Shown here: piece after piece, positions 1 through 5,086 of the stretch
Layout: every line of letters starts with the position of its first letter
Numbering within the stretch: the first letter of the stretch is position 1
Assembly: GCA_003661265.1 (NCBI GenBank)
Contig: QMVU01000024.1
Span: 1-8,942 of the forward strand
Reading direction: 5' to 3'
Length of the DNA: 8,942 nucleotides
From: Thermoproteota archaeon
GTDB lineage: Archaea > Korarchaeota > Korarchaeia > Korarchaeales > Korarchaeaceae
Translations under genes and position numbers: made by a program
The notes under the pieces: model-generated
Told to the model about the DNA's origin: nothing
Seen by the model: the letters and a program-made list of their open reading frames with translations, nothing else
Databases searched by the model: none

Positions 1-546
1 AATCTCTGCTTCTACTATTTCAGGGTAAGTTATGGATGAAGGAGGAGCCCCTCTCTCAACAACTTCAATTATCTTGTCGCAAAGTTCCTGTAAGCCTATT
101 TTCCTAGTGGCTACTGTAGGAACGACCGGAACTCCCAGGTTTTTCTCTAACCTCTTCTCGTCTATCTCATATCCAAGCGATTCAGCTAGATCACTCTTGT
201 TAAGGGCGATTATGAGCCTTGCTCCTAGTTCCATGAGCTGAATGGTGAGATAGAGGTTCCTTCTAAGGTTAGAGGCATCAACTATGTTAACCACTACATC
301 AGGCTTCTCATTTAAGATGTAGTCGCGAGCTATGAGTTCTTCTGGTGAAAAAGTTGTTAGACTGTATATTCCTGGAAGATCCACTATGTATAGCTCATAT
401 CCCCTATGGTAGCAAATCCCTTCCTTCTTTTCAATGGTCTTCCCTGGCCAATTACCTACGTGCTGCCTTCCCCCCGTTAGAGCGTTGAAGATAACAGACT
501 TTCCAACATTCGGATTTCCAGCAAGGGCAACACGTATCCTCTTCAT
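1..546 (-). CDS. feoB: Ferrous iron transporter FeoB, N-terminal G domain (partial)
   Basis: FeoB is the membrane protein that imports Fe2+, with a cytosolic N-terminal GTP-binding domain. The 182 residues visible here are that domain. G1 is GNPNVGKS (residues 10-17), followed by FNALTGG. The switch region reads VGNWPGKT (30-37) and EKKEG (39-43), which is very typical of FeoB. G3 is DLPG (56-59) and G4 is NKSD (116-119). The membrane part, with its gate motifs, lies beyond the left edge. The ATG start shares one base with the stop of the preceding feoA (TGATG), and GGAGGTG sits 5 bases before it, so the two genes are translationally coupled. It is the third gene of an feoA-feoA-feoB operon with DtxR-type operators at its promoter. 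Identification is firm; whether the C-terminal part is intact cannot be seen. Confidence 0.96.
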   Translation of the reverse strand, partial: MKRIRVALAGNPNVGKSVIFNALTGGRQHVGNWPGKTIEKKEGICYHRGYELYIVDLPGIYSLTTFSPEELIARDYILNEKPDVVVNIVDASNLRRNLYLTIQLMELGARLIIALNKSDLAESLGYEIDEKRLEKNLGVPVVPTVATRKIGLQELCDKIIEVVERGAPPSSITYPEIVEAEI

Positions 547-782
547 CAGGACACCTCCACAAGCACCTTTGAAGCCAGACCTCTGCTTAAAGCAAGCCTA
601 GAGCCTTTTACCTCTATTAGAAGAGGCCCTCTCTCATTTCTGACGACTTTTACAGTGGATCCTGGCTCTAATCCCAATTCAACTAATCTCTTAGTAAGTC
701 CCCTACCAGCGACTATGCTCCTAACAACGCATCTGGATCCTGATGGAAGCATTGATATTGAGATGGGTACTCGCTCGTGCAA
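546..782 (-). CDS. feoA: FeoA-type SH3-like protein (second copy, next to feoB)
   Basis: This is a 78-residue FeoA-domain protein, the small cytosolic partner of FeoB thought to help iron import. The domain pattern is clear: LPSGSRCVVRSI, then a glycine and RLVELGLEPGSTVKVV, then a hydrophobic strand and VKGSRLALSRGLASKVLVEV at the end. The start used is TTG at 782, one base after the TAG stop of the upstream feoA. GGAGGTGG lies 9 bases before it, which favours TTG over the internal ATG at residue 11 (752). Its own stop overlaps the feoB ATG by one base. It is clearly diverged from the neighbouring FeoA, so the pair is not a recent duplication. The precise biochemical role of FeoA is not settled in the family. 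Confidence 0.93.
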   Translation of the reverse strand: MHERVPISISMLPSGSRCVVRSIVAGRGLTKRLVELGLEPGSTVKVVRNERGPLLIEVKGSRLALSRGLASKVLVEVS

Positions 783-783
783 T

Positions 784-1032
784 CTAGTCTACCACCTCCA
801 CGAAGACATGATCAGCCTCATCTTTCCTCAAAGAGAGCCTGTATCCCTTCACTTCAACTTCTATGGGATCCCCAAGTGGAGATTTGTCTCTTACCTTGAC
901 CTCTTCACCCCTAACTAGGCCCATTTCAACTAGTCTTTTGATAATAGCTCCCTTTCCAACTAGATTAGCTACTATACCTCTATCTCCCACATTTAACGTG
1001 CTAAGCCTCTTAATTCCTTGCTCTTTATCCAT
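784..1032 (-). CDS. feoA: FeoA-type SH3-like protein (first gene of the feo operon)
   Basis: This 82-residue FeoA-domain protein is the promoter-proximal gene of the iron-import operon. The fold is shown by LSTLNVGDRGIVANL (residues 10-24), RLVEMGLVRGEEVKV (33-47) and the closing strands VEVKGYRLSLRKDEADHVFVEV. The ATG at 1032 follows an AGGGGGAT ribosome-binding site. The gene starts about 60 bases downstream of a TATA box flanked by two DtxR-type operators, so expression is probably repressed when iron is plentiful. Two separate FeoA proteins before FeoB is a known arrangement in anaerobes and archaea. One copy may bind FeoB while the other has a different partner, but this is inference. 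Confidence 0.93.
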   Translation of the reverse strand: MDKEQGIKRLSTLNVGDRGIVANLVGKGAIIKRLVEMGLVRGEEVKVRDKSPLGDPIEVEVKGYRLSLRKDEADHVFVEVVD

Positions 1033-1096
1033 AGTATCCCCCTAGAGCGCTTCATGCAGTAGCGAAAGATTGGACACCAGTAACACACATGATGAA

Positions 1097-1112
1097 GTTA
1101 GGCTTGCCTAAC
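1097..1112. promoter_or_regulatory. DtxR/IdeR-type operator 1 of the feo promoter
   Basis: A perfect inverted repeat, GTTAGGC-TT-GCCTAAC (7-2-7). It matches 15 of 19 positions of the classical DtxR/IdeR box TTAGGTTAGCCTAACCTAA when aligned from 1098. It lies immediately downstream of the feo TATA box, between it and the expected transcription start near 1090, where a bound repressor would block initiation. The sequence is seen directly; binding by a DtxR-family protein is inferred from similarity. Confidence 0.85.
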
Positions 1113-1119
1113 ATATAAA
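1113..1119 (-). promoter_or_regulatory. TATA box of the feo operon
   Basis: Read on the minus strand, the sequence is TTTATAT, a good archaeal TATA element. Transcription would begin about 25 bases downstream, near 1090, leaving a leader of about 57 bases before the first feoA start at 1032. It sits exactly between two DtxR-type palindromes. Confidence 0.7.
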
Positions 1120-1122
1120 TGT

Positions 1123-1137
1123 TTAGGTTAGCCTAAC
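1123..1137. promoter_or_regulatory. DtxR/IdeR-type operator 2 of the feo promoter
   Basis: TTAGGTTAGCCTAAC is identical to the first 15 bases of the classical 19-bp DtxR/IdeR box, and 16 of 19 positions match when extended to 1141. It lies on the upstream side of the feo TATA box, over the TFB-recognition region. With operator 1 it forms a direct repeat of TTAGGNTNGCCTAAC at 25-bp spacing. A repressor here would interfere with TBP/TFB binding. Confidence 0.85.
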
Positions 1138-1298
1138 TTTCTCCACATCACATAATGCAGAATCAGAACTAATGGCTCTCTACATTTGACACGTCATGCT
1201 TCAATTAAGAGACTTCATCAGAGTGCGTACTTAGCAAGTAAGTTATAATAATCCAGGACTCTGTAAGCACATTCTGTTAAAGGTGTGGAAAGGATCCC

Positions 1299-1306
1299 CT
1301 TTTTAA
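1299..1306 (+). promoter_or_regulatory. Putative TATA box for the DUF134 gene (leaderless)
   Basis: CTTTTTAA/TTTTTAAAA lies about 26 bases before the TTG at 1328, which places the start of transcription at or next to the start codon. The absence of a Shine-Dalgarno sequence before 1328 agrees with a leaderless mRNA. The stretch 1141-1298 between the feo operators and this box holds no gene I can support, only a weak inverted repeat ACTTA-N5-TAAGT at 1229-1243. Confidence 0.5.
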
Positions 1307-1327
1307 AAGAGAAACAGTTCTTAGTTC

Positions 1328-1711
1328 TTGGCGATAGAACTGATTGCTCCGGAAAGAGGACCTAAGAGGGGATTGCGCAGGAGAAGAGGAAGACCTTGGA
1401 AGCCAAGATGGATCAGTGAAATACCCTCAATAAGACATTTCGCGCCCTTCCTTCCTCAAGGGGCTATTATGGAGCCAAAGGAACCAATCTTGCTATCATA
1501 CGACGAGTTTGAAGCCCTTAGACTTGTAGATGGAGAAGATCTTAGTCAGGAAGAAGCAGCTAAGAGAATGGGAGTCTCTCGTGGGACCGTTTGGAGGCTG
1601 GTCGCAAGCGGAAGGAAAAAGATGATAAAAGCGATCGCTGAAGGAAGAGAGCTGTTCATAGTTCCTCAGGCTCCTGTCATGTTAAGGAAAGAGGAAGAAG
1701 AGGAAAGCTAG
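1328..1711 (+). CDS. DUF134 family HTH protein (likely transcription regulator)
   Basis: This is a 127-residue protein of the DUF134 family: an N-terminal RGRPWKPR segment (residues 20-27), the IPSIRHFAP region, [13 protein letters not shown] (56-68), and a sigma-70 region-4-like helix-turn-helix, [20 protein letters not shown] (72-91), followed by a basic helix. DUF134 proteins are usually encoded beside, or fused to, NifX/NifB-type cluster-binding domains, as they are near here, and are presumed DNA-binding regulators. An in-frame TAG at 1322 excludes a longer form. I chose TTG at 1328 because of the TATA box about 26 bases upstream. TTG at 1373 (residue 16) would give a more usual family start just before RRRRGRP. 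The C-terminus is a run of Glu. It is convergent with the MinD-type gene: the two TAG stops share the palindrome CTAG. Its target is unknown; the facing metallocluster operon is the obvious candidate. Confidence 0.88.
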   Translation: MAIELIAPERGPKRGLRRRRGRPWKPRWISEIPSIRHFAPFLPQGAIMEPKEPILLSYDEFEALRLVDGEDLSQEEAAKRMGVSRGTVWRLVASGRKKMIKAIAEGRELFIVPQAPVMLRKEEEEES

Positions 1712-2595
1712 CTCTCTAAATACTCCAGAAAGTTTCCAAAGATTTTTTTGATGGCTAAAGAGGCTGAAGCATAAGGAAATGCTTCAACAACTGGCTTGCC
1801 CATAGCTAATGACTTTGGAACGTAATCATCAAGCGGTACTTCACCAAGCACCTCTATACCCTCCCTTTTAGCAAATCGGATCTCCTCCTGCTTTATTGGT
1901 TCATGCAAATTAGCCTTATTTATTATAAGGCCAGGATTTGCGCCGAAATGTCGGATTATCGAGAAGATCCTCTTCAAATTTCTAAATGCAGCTGGTGTGG
2001 GCTCTGTGACCATTATAGCATGAGAAGCTCCTGAGACAGCCGATATTGCTGGACAACCAGCCCCAGGAGGGCCGTCTATTAGCAATAAGTCGGCACCTCT
2101 TTCTCTAGCCAGATGTCTTGCTCTCTCCTTAACTTCAGAGACAAGTTTTCCGGAGCCAGACTCCCCTATCATCAGTTTTCCTACCAGCAAAACGAATCCC
2201 GAAGGGATCTCATAAAGATCAAGCCTTCCGTTAGCCACCAGCCTTAACTCTATTGCGCTTTCAGGACAAACCAACGAACAGACACCACACCCGCTGCAGA
2301 ACAGTCTTGATACAACTGCCTTACCCTCCAATATCTGTATAGCTTCTTCTGGACACTTTTCTGCACAATTTCCGCATCCATTACATTTTTCCTCCAGAAT
2401 AAACGCTTTCTCAGTAGCTTCTATGGGCAAGGAGTTTTTCAGAGTCCCGCCAATTACCAACGATAGATTTGGGGCATCTACATCCACATCCACCATGACT
2501 AAGTTCATCCTTTTTGCCATTAACCATCCTAATGACGCTGATAATGTGGTCTTACCTACTCCTCCCTTCCCACTTACTACTACAGCTTCCTTCAT
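1708..2595 (-). CDS. MinD/Mrp-type P-loop ATPase with inserted ferredoxin domain (second of pair)
   Basis: This 295-residue soluble ATPase belongs to the MinD superfamily with an inserted ferredoxin segment (COG1149 type). Numbered from its ATG, the deviant Walker [10 protein letters not shown] is at 9-17 and VDVDVDAPN at 35-43. Two [4Fe-4S] motifs of the form CxxCxxCxxxCP have cysteines at 71/74/77/81 and 100/103/106/110. The switch segment DGPPGAGCP carries a conserved cysteine, and VTEPTP follows. Related proteins occur in ORP loci and beside NifX-type genes, where they are thought to use ATP and electrons to assemble or move metal clusters. A longer start (GTG at 2613) is possible, but the ATG at 2595 overlaps the upstream stop as ATGA and has GGAGGGAG 8 bases before it. 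It is the last gene of the six-gene operon. The neighbouring MinD is probably its heterodimer partner. Confidence 0.92.
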   Translation of the reverse strand: MKEAVVVSGKGGVGKTTLSASLGWLMAKRMNLVMVDVDVDAPNLSLVIGGTLKNSLPIEATEKAFILEEKCNGCGNCAEKCPEEAIQILEGKAVVSRLFCSGCGVCSLVCPESAIELRLVANGRLDLYEIPSGFVLLVGKLMIGESGSGKLVSEVKERARHLARERGADLLLIDGPPGAGCPAISAVSGASHAIMVTEPTPAAFRNLKRIFSIIRHFGANPGLIINKANLHEPIKQEEIRFAKREGIEVLGEVPLDDYVPKSLAMGKPVVEAFPYASASLAIKKIFGNFLEYLES

Positions 2596-3569
2596 AGGCT
2601 TAGCTCCCTCCACAGCTCTTTTGCAAGCTTTATGATAGCTCTCGAGGCCTTACTCTCCGGGAAGTCCAGTAACAATGGTCTTGATCTTACATGACTCTCT
2701 ACTACCTTATCATCTACTGGGATCTTCCCCATGAGCTTTGAGGAGTGCTTCTCGCATACTTCCTTCAAAAGTTTGTGATCTCCGGGTAGATCTGCCCTAT
2801 TCACAACGACTCCATGTTTCAGTTTTAACAAGCTAGCTAGTTCAAGTATCAGATCCAAGTCGTGGATCCCGAAGGGAGTAGGTTCGGTGACCGCTAGCAC
2901 GAAATCAGATTCTTTTAGGGATAGAGCTACATCACAATGTGCTCCAGGTGCTGTGTCAACAATTATGAGGTCATACCCTCTTTCCTCTGATAGGCGCATC
3001 CCCTTCTCCTTTACCTCCTTTATTACAGCCTCTGACTCCCTTTCGTTAAGCTTCAGCTCCCCTATGAGCAGGTCAATCCCGTAAGCTTCTGCCTCATAGA
3101 TCCAGCCTACGACCTTTTTTCCCTCTAAAACAGCATCAGCAGGACATACTAGAGAACAAGCACCGCATCCCAAACAAAGTTCAGGGAAAAGGAGGGGGGT
3201 TTTCCCTGGAACCTGCAGTATTGCGTGCATTCTGCAGGCTTCTGAGCATTTTCCACAACTAATACATCTGTTCTCATCAAAAATGGGGAGAAACTGATTT
3301 ACCTCCTCTCCATCACCAATCTTAGCTCCTAGGAGAGTAGCTACGCTGGGAGCGTCGACATCACAATCTGTAAGAAGAACCTTTTTACCAGCCCTAGAGA
3401 AATAGAAAGCAAGGTTTACTGCGATCGTAGTCTTCCCGGTTCCTCCTTTTCCCCCTGTGATCGCCAAGATCTTAGGTTTATATCCCTCACTAGGATAAAA
3501 TTTAACAATCTTAAGCGATTCGATTTCAGGCGGCTGACTCGTAAGCAATCCCCACACTTCCCTGTTCAA
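2592..3569 (-). CDS. MinD/Mrp-type P-loop ATPase with inserted ferredoxin domain (first of pair)
   Basis: This protein of up to 325 residues is the partner of the next gene. Walker A is GKGGTGKTT (40-48) and DCDVDAPS spans 68-75. The inserted ferredoxin has cysteines 102/105/108/112 (the last followed by Arg, not Pro) and 132/135/138/142-Pro. The switch segment is DTAPGAHCD, followed by VTEPTP. Such genes commonly occur as unequal tandem pairs, which suggests a heterodimer with four [4Fe-4S] clusters. Its role in metallocluster assembly is inferred from family context. Compared with its partner it has about 25 extra N-terminal residues. The start is uncertain: TTG at 3569 has no clear ribosome-binding site, and GTG at 3557 is an alternative. 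It begins 31 bases after the preceding NifX-type gene, so it is probably co-transcribed, and its stop is coupled to the next ATG. Confidence 0.91.
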   Translation of the reverse strand: MNREVWGLLTSQPPEIESLKIVKFYPSEGYKPKILAITGGKGGTGKTTIAVNLAFYFSRAGKKVLLTDCDVDAPSVATLLGAKIGDGEEVNQFLPIFDENRCISCGKCSEACRMHAILQVPGKTPLLFPELCLGCGACSLVCPADAVLEGKKVVGWIYEAEAYGIDLLIGELKLNERESEAVIKEVKEKGMRLSEERGYDLIIVDTAPGAHCDVALSLKESDFVLAVTEPTPFGIHDLDLILELASLLKLKHGVVVNRADLPGDHKLLKEVCEKHSSKLMGKIPVDDKVVESHVRSRPLLLDFPESKASRAIIKLAKELWRELSL

Positions 3570-3600
3570 ATGGTTCTTTCGCGATATCGAGATAAGACTG

Positions 3601-4020
3601 CTACCAGACCCTTCCTCTTCCTCTACCCATCCCCCTCCCCATACCCATCCCTCTTCCTGGGCGGCCAGGTCCTGTTGAAGGACTTAGGGAGCCAGATAGG
3701 TACTTCATTACTGCATCCCTGACGCTTATTCCTCCAACTCCAGCATATACCCTAATTCCTAGGCTCTGTAGGGAGGAGAAGGCATTTGGTCCTATATTCC
3801 CGGTGATGACTACCTGAGCTCCGAGCGATGCTACAAACTGTGCTGCCTGTATCCCTGCTCCGTGGGGAACTGTTGTTGACTGATTAGGCACCACACTCAC
3901 ATTTACGATCTCTCCGTCCTCCACGTCTACCAACGTGAAGTAGCTACATCTAGCAAATCTTTGATCTACTAAACTGTCCAGCCCTCCTGGAGGGCTGGAT
4001 GAAATGACTATCCTCTCCAA
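3601..4020 (-). CDS. NifX/ORP-type metal-cluster-binding protein with Gly/Arg-rich tail
   Basis: This 139-residue protein contains the dinitrogenase iron-molybdenum cofactor domain (PF02579 family: NifX, NafY, the C-terminus of NifB, and the orange protein ORP), a small RNase H-like fold that carries metal clusters. Visible signatures are VDQRFARC (18-25, with Cys25), HGAGIQAAQFVAS (53-65) and GNIGPNAF (74-81). After about residue 113 the domain gives way to a tail made of GRG, GMG and RGR units ending in VW. The TTG start at 4020 is supported by GGTGA just upstream and lies 4 bases after the stop of the paralogous gene. It shares an exact 36-base block with that paralog. The MinD-type ATPases follow. 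Binding of a particular cluster (FeMo, Mo-Cu or Fe-S) cannot be told from sequence, but the conserved Cys and His make metal binding likely. Confidence 0.9.
   Translation of the reverse strand: MERIVISSSPPGGLDSLVDQRFARCSYFTLVDVEDGEIVNVSVVPNQSTTVPHGAGIQAAQFVASLGAQVVITGNIGPNAFSSLQSLGIRVYAGVGGISVRDAVMKYLSGSLSPSTGPGRPGRGMGMGRGMGRGRGRVW
3827..3862 (-). repeat. 36-bp exact repeat, copy in the Gly/Arg-tailed NifX-type gene
   Basis: These 36 bases are identical to 4344-4379 in the neighbouring paralog and encode GAGIQAAQFVAS in both. All synonymous positions match, whereas the flanking codons differ. Recent gene conversion, or very strong constraint, would explain it. Confidence 0.9.
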
Positions 4021-4024
4021 GAAA

Positions 4025-4540
4025 TCACCCTTTCTCCTCTAGCTCCCTAAGCCTGTCTTCTATCTCCTTTAATCTTCTCTTTATGAAGCCCATCCTTGCT
4101 TTCAACATCGCGATCTCTCTATCCTTAGGCAATGCCGGAGCGAAGCTTGGTACTTGCAACGGTCTAGGAAGAGCTATTTGTGGTCCAATTCTAAGCGTCT
4201 GAAGGCTTCCTTCCACATATCTCCTGACAGCTTCCTCAACCTTTAAACCATAGGGTGAGGTTACAGGTTTAATTCCCATGTAAGAAAGGGCAGTAAGCGC
4301 GTTAGGCCCGAAGTTACCTGCAATAACAACCCTTGAACCTGTGGATGCTACAAACTGTGCTGCCTGTATCCCTGCTCCGGAAGGGGATAGCTTGGAGGGG
4401 TTACTTATTGTAGTAACCTCTCTAATGCTTCCATTTTCGATCTCCACTATAGTAAAGCTGTTGCACCTCGCAAAAACAGGGGATACGTAATCTTCCAGAC
4501 CTCCAATACCCTGACTGGCCACTGCAATCCTTTCAACCAT
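4025..4540 (-). CDS. NifX/ORP-type metal-cluster-binding protein with C-terminal coiled coil
   Basis: This 171-residue paralog of the following gene has the same cofactor-binding domain: SPVFARC (20-26, Cys26), SGAGIQAAQFVAS and GNFGPNAL, then VEEAVRRYVEGSL. A Pro-rich linker (about 118-137, with IALPRPLQVPSFAPALP) leads to a charged coiled coil formed by the last 30 or so residues, ending KEIEDRLRELEEKG. That coiled coil closely resembles the C-termini of the two aromatic-rich proteins of this locus, so it probably mediates assembly with them. The ATG at 4540 has GGTGAT 5 bases before it, and the gene begins 6 bases after the stop of the 51-residue mini-gene. The usual histidine of the HGAG motif is Ser here, a difference from its sister that may change the cluster site. 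Confidence 0.9.
   Translation of the reverse strand: MVERIAVASQGIGGLEDYVSPVFARCNSFTIVEIENGSIREVTTISNPSKLSPSGAGIQAAQFVASTGSRVVIAGNFGPNALTALSYMGIKPVTSPYGLKVEEAVRRYVEGSLQTLRIGPQIALPRPLQVPSFAPALPKDREIAMLKARMGFIKRRLKEIEDRLRELEEKG
4344..4379 (-). repeat. 36-bp exact repeat, copy in the coiled-coil NifX-type gene
   Basis: This is the partner of the block at 3827-3862, in the same orientation and 517 bp away. It codes for GAGIQAAQFVAS. The first differing bases lie immediately outside on both sides. Confidence 0.9.
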
Positions 4541-4546
4541 CTGACA

Positions 4547-4702
4547 TCACCAATACCAATAGCTGTAAGGGTATGTTGGGGGCGGAGGGGCTCTATACAC
4601 GAGATAGGGGTATAACAAGTAGTAGCAGAATGGAGCTCTCCAATAGAAGAAAGGCCCTCCACGCCACCCCCTAAATGGCCTGAACCATCTACCCCATCTC
4701 AT
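4547..4702 (-). CDS. 51-residue Trp/Tyr/Pro/Arg-rich mini-protein
   Basis: I do not recognise this gene. It is an open frame of 51 codons plus TGA, starting at ATG 4702. That start overlaps the stop of the preceding gene as ATGA and has GGGTGA about 6 bases before it, so translation is well supported. The product has 6 Trp, 10 Tyr and 5 Phe (41% aromatic), 9 Pro, 7 Arg and one Cys, with no Asp, Glu or Lys. It begins MRWGRWFRPFRGWRGGPFFY, has a PPPP stretch at 39-42, and ends SYWYW. There is no signal peptide or plausible membrane helix. Its N-terminus resembles in style the aromatic Arg/Gly-rich N-termini of the two coiled-coil paralogs (MGWVRGGWFGRWWF and MGYRWRRMYY). It could therefore be a head-only relative, acting as a scaffold, cluster shield or assembly partner. 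The function is unknown; that it is a real gene is fairly sure. Confidence 0.8.
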   Translation of the reverse strand: MRWGRWFRPFRGWRGGPFFYWRAPFCYYLLYPYLVYRAPPPPTYPYSYWYW

Positions 4703-5010
4703 TTTTGCTCACCCTCGAGCTGCTTTAGCCTCTCCTCTATGGACTTAAGTTCCTGTTCCAGCATCTTTTTCTCGGTTTCTAGCGTCTGCTTCTCTGAGGT
4801 CGGAGGTATCCATGGGAAGAACCCAGGATATGTCAAACCAAAGAGCTGCCAAGCATGAACTATCTGCCCAGTTGGGGTGAGGTAAAACGCATTGGGTCCA
4901 AAGCCACACCTACAGGGCCCTATATAAACGTAGCCTCTGCTCGCTAACGGGAGTACGGCTGGAGGGTAGAACCACCACCTTCCAAACCACCCTCCCCTTA
5001 CCCAGCCCAT
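4699..5010 (-). CDS. Aromatic-rich coiled-coil protein (DUF5320-like), copy A
   Basis: This is a 103-residue protein with no known activity and the first gene of the six-gene operon. The N-terminal two thirds is rich in Trp, Phe, Tyr, Gly and Pro: it opens MGWVRGGWFGRWWFYPP and includes GPCRCGFGPNAF (31-42), a CxC pair that could bind metal, and YPGFFPWIPP (60-69). The last 30 or so residues form a charged coiled coil ending ERLKQLEGEQK. DUF5320-type proteins, small Gly/Met-rich proteins with such coiled coils, are typical neighbours of NifX-family genes, so the family call is by architecture only. The ATG at 5010 follows GGTGAT. The promoter/leader is almost identical to that of copy B (6594-6905), which has exactly the same length. 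Its stop overlaps the start of the 51-residue gene. Confidence 0.82.
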   Translation of the reverse strand: MGWVRGGWFGRWWFYPPAVLPLASRGYVYIGPCRCGFGPNAFYLTPTGQIVHAWQLFGLTYPGFFPWIPPTSEKQTLETEKKMLEQELKSIEERLKQLEGEQK

Positions 5011-5013
5011 ACG

Positions 5014-5051
5014 ATCACCATTTATGTGATATTGCTAACAAATATTTAAGG
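5014..5051 (-). promoter_or_regulatory. Promoter/leader of the six-gene operon, duplicated at 6552-6589
   Basis: The minus strand holds CCTTAAATATTT, a TATA-like core, followed by TTAGCAATATCACATAAAT and GGTGAT, the ribosome-binding site of the 5010 start. The element matches 6552-6589 at 37 of 38 positions. TATA spacing puts transcription start near 5020. The identical stretch between TATA and RBS may hold a shared operator. Confidence 0.8.
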
Positions 5052-5086
5052 TTGGTTCTCAACTTAAACCTCCCACATCAAGGGTC

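Noticed and set aside
655..918. 87-codon plus-strand frame across the feoA genes
   Set aside because: It is antisense to two clear FeoA coding regions with no ribosome-binding site or family resemblance.
1141..1298. A structured RNA, tRNA or small gene in the gap before the DUF134 gene
   Set aside because: Frames longer than about 12 codons with a start were not found, and no cloverleaf or strong hairpin is visible; only a weak ACTTA-N5-TAAGT repeat.
2596..2613. Longer form of the second MinD-type ATPase starting at GTG 2613
   Set aside because: It would overlap the upstream gene by 22 bases. The ATG at 2595 has GGAGGGAG 8 bases before it and a classic ATGA coupling, and it gives the usual family N-terminus.
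3601..3680. Tandem DNA repeat or CRISPR-like array in the C-rich tract
   Set aside because: The periodicity is irregular and in frame; it is explained by the Gly/Arg/Met-rich protein tail. No spaced direct repeats were seen anywhere in the window.
1708..4540. A nitrogenase (nif) locus
   Set aside because: NifX-type domains and MinD-like ATPases occur, but there is no NifH, NifD, NifK, NifE or NifN-like gene; the ATPases carry ferredoxin inserts unlike NifH.
4447..4662. 71-codon frame on the minus strand
   Set aside because: It overlaps the coiled-coil NifX-type gene and the 51-residue gene in another frame, has no family signature, and lacks the coupled start and ribosome-binding site that the 51-residue frame has.
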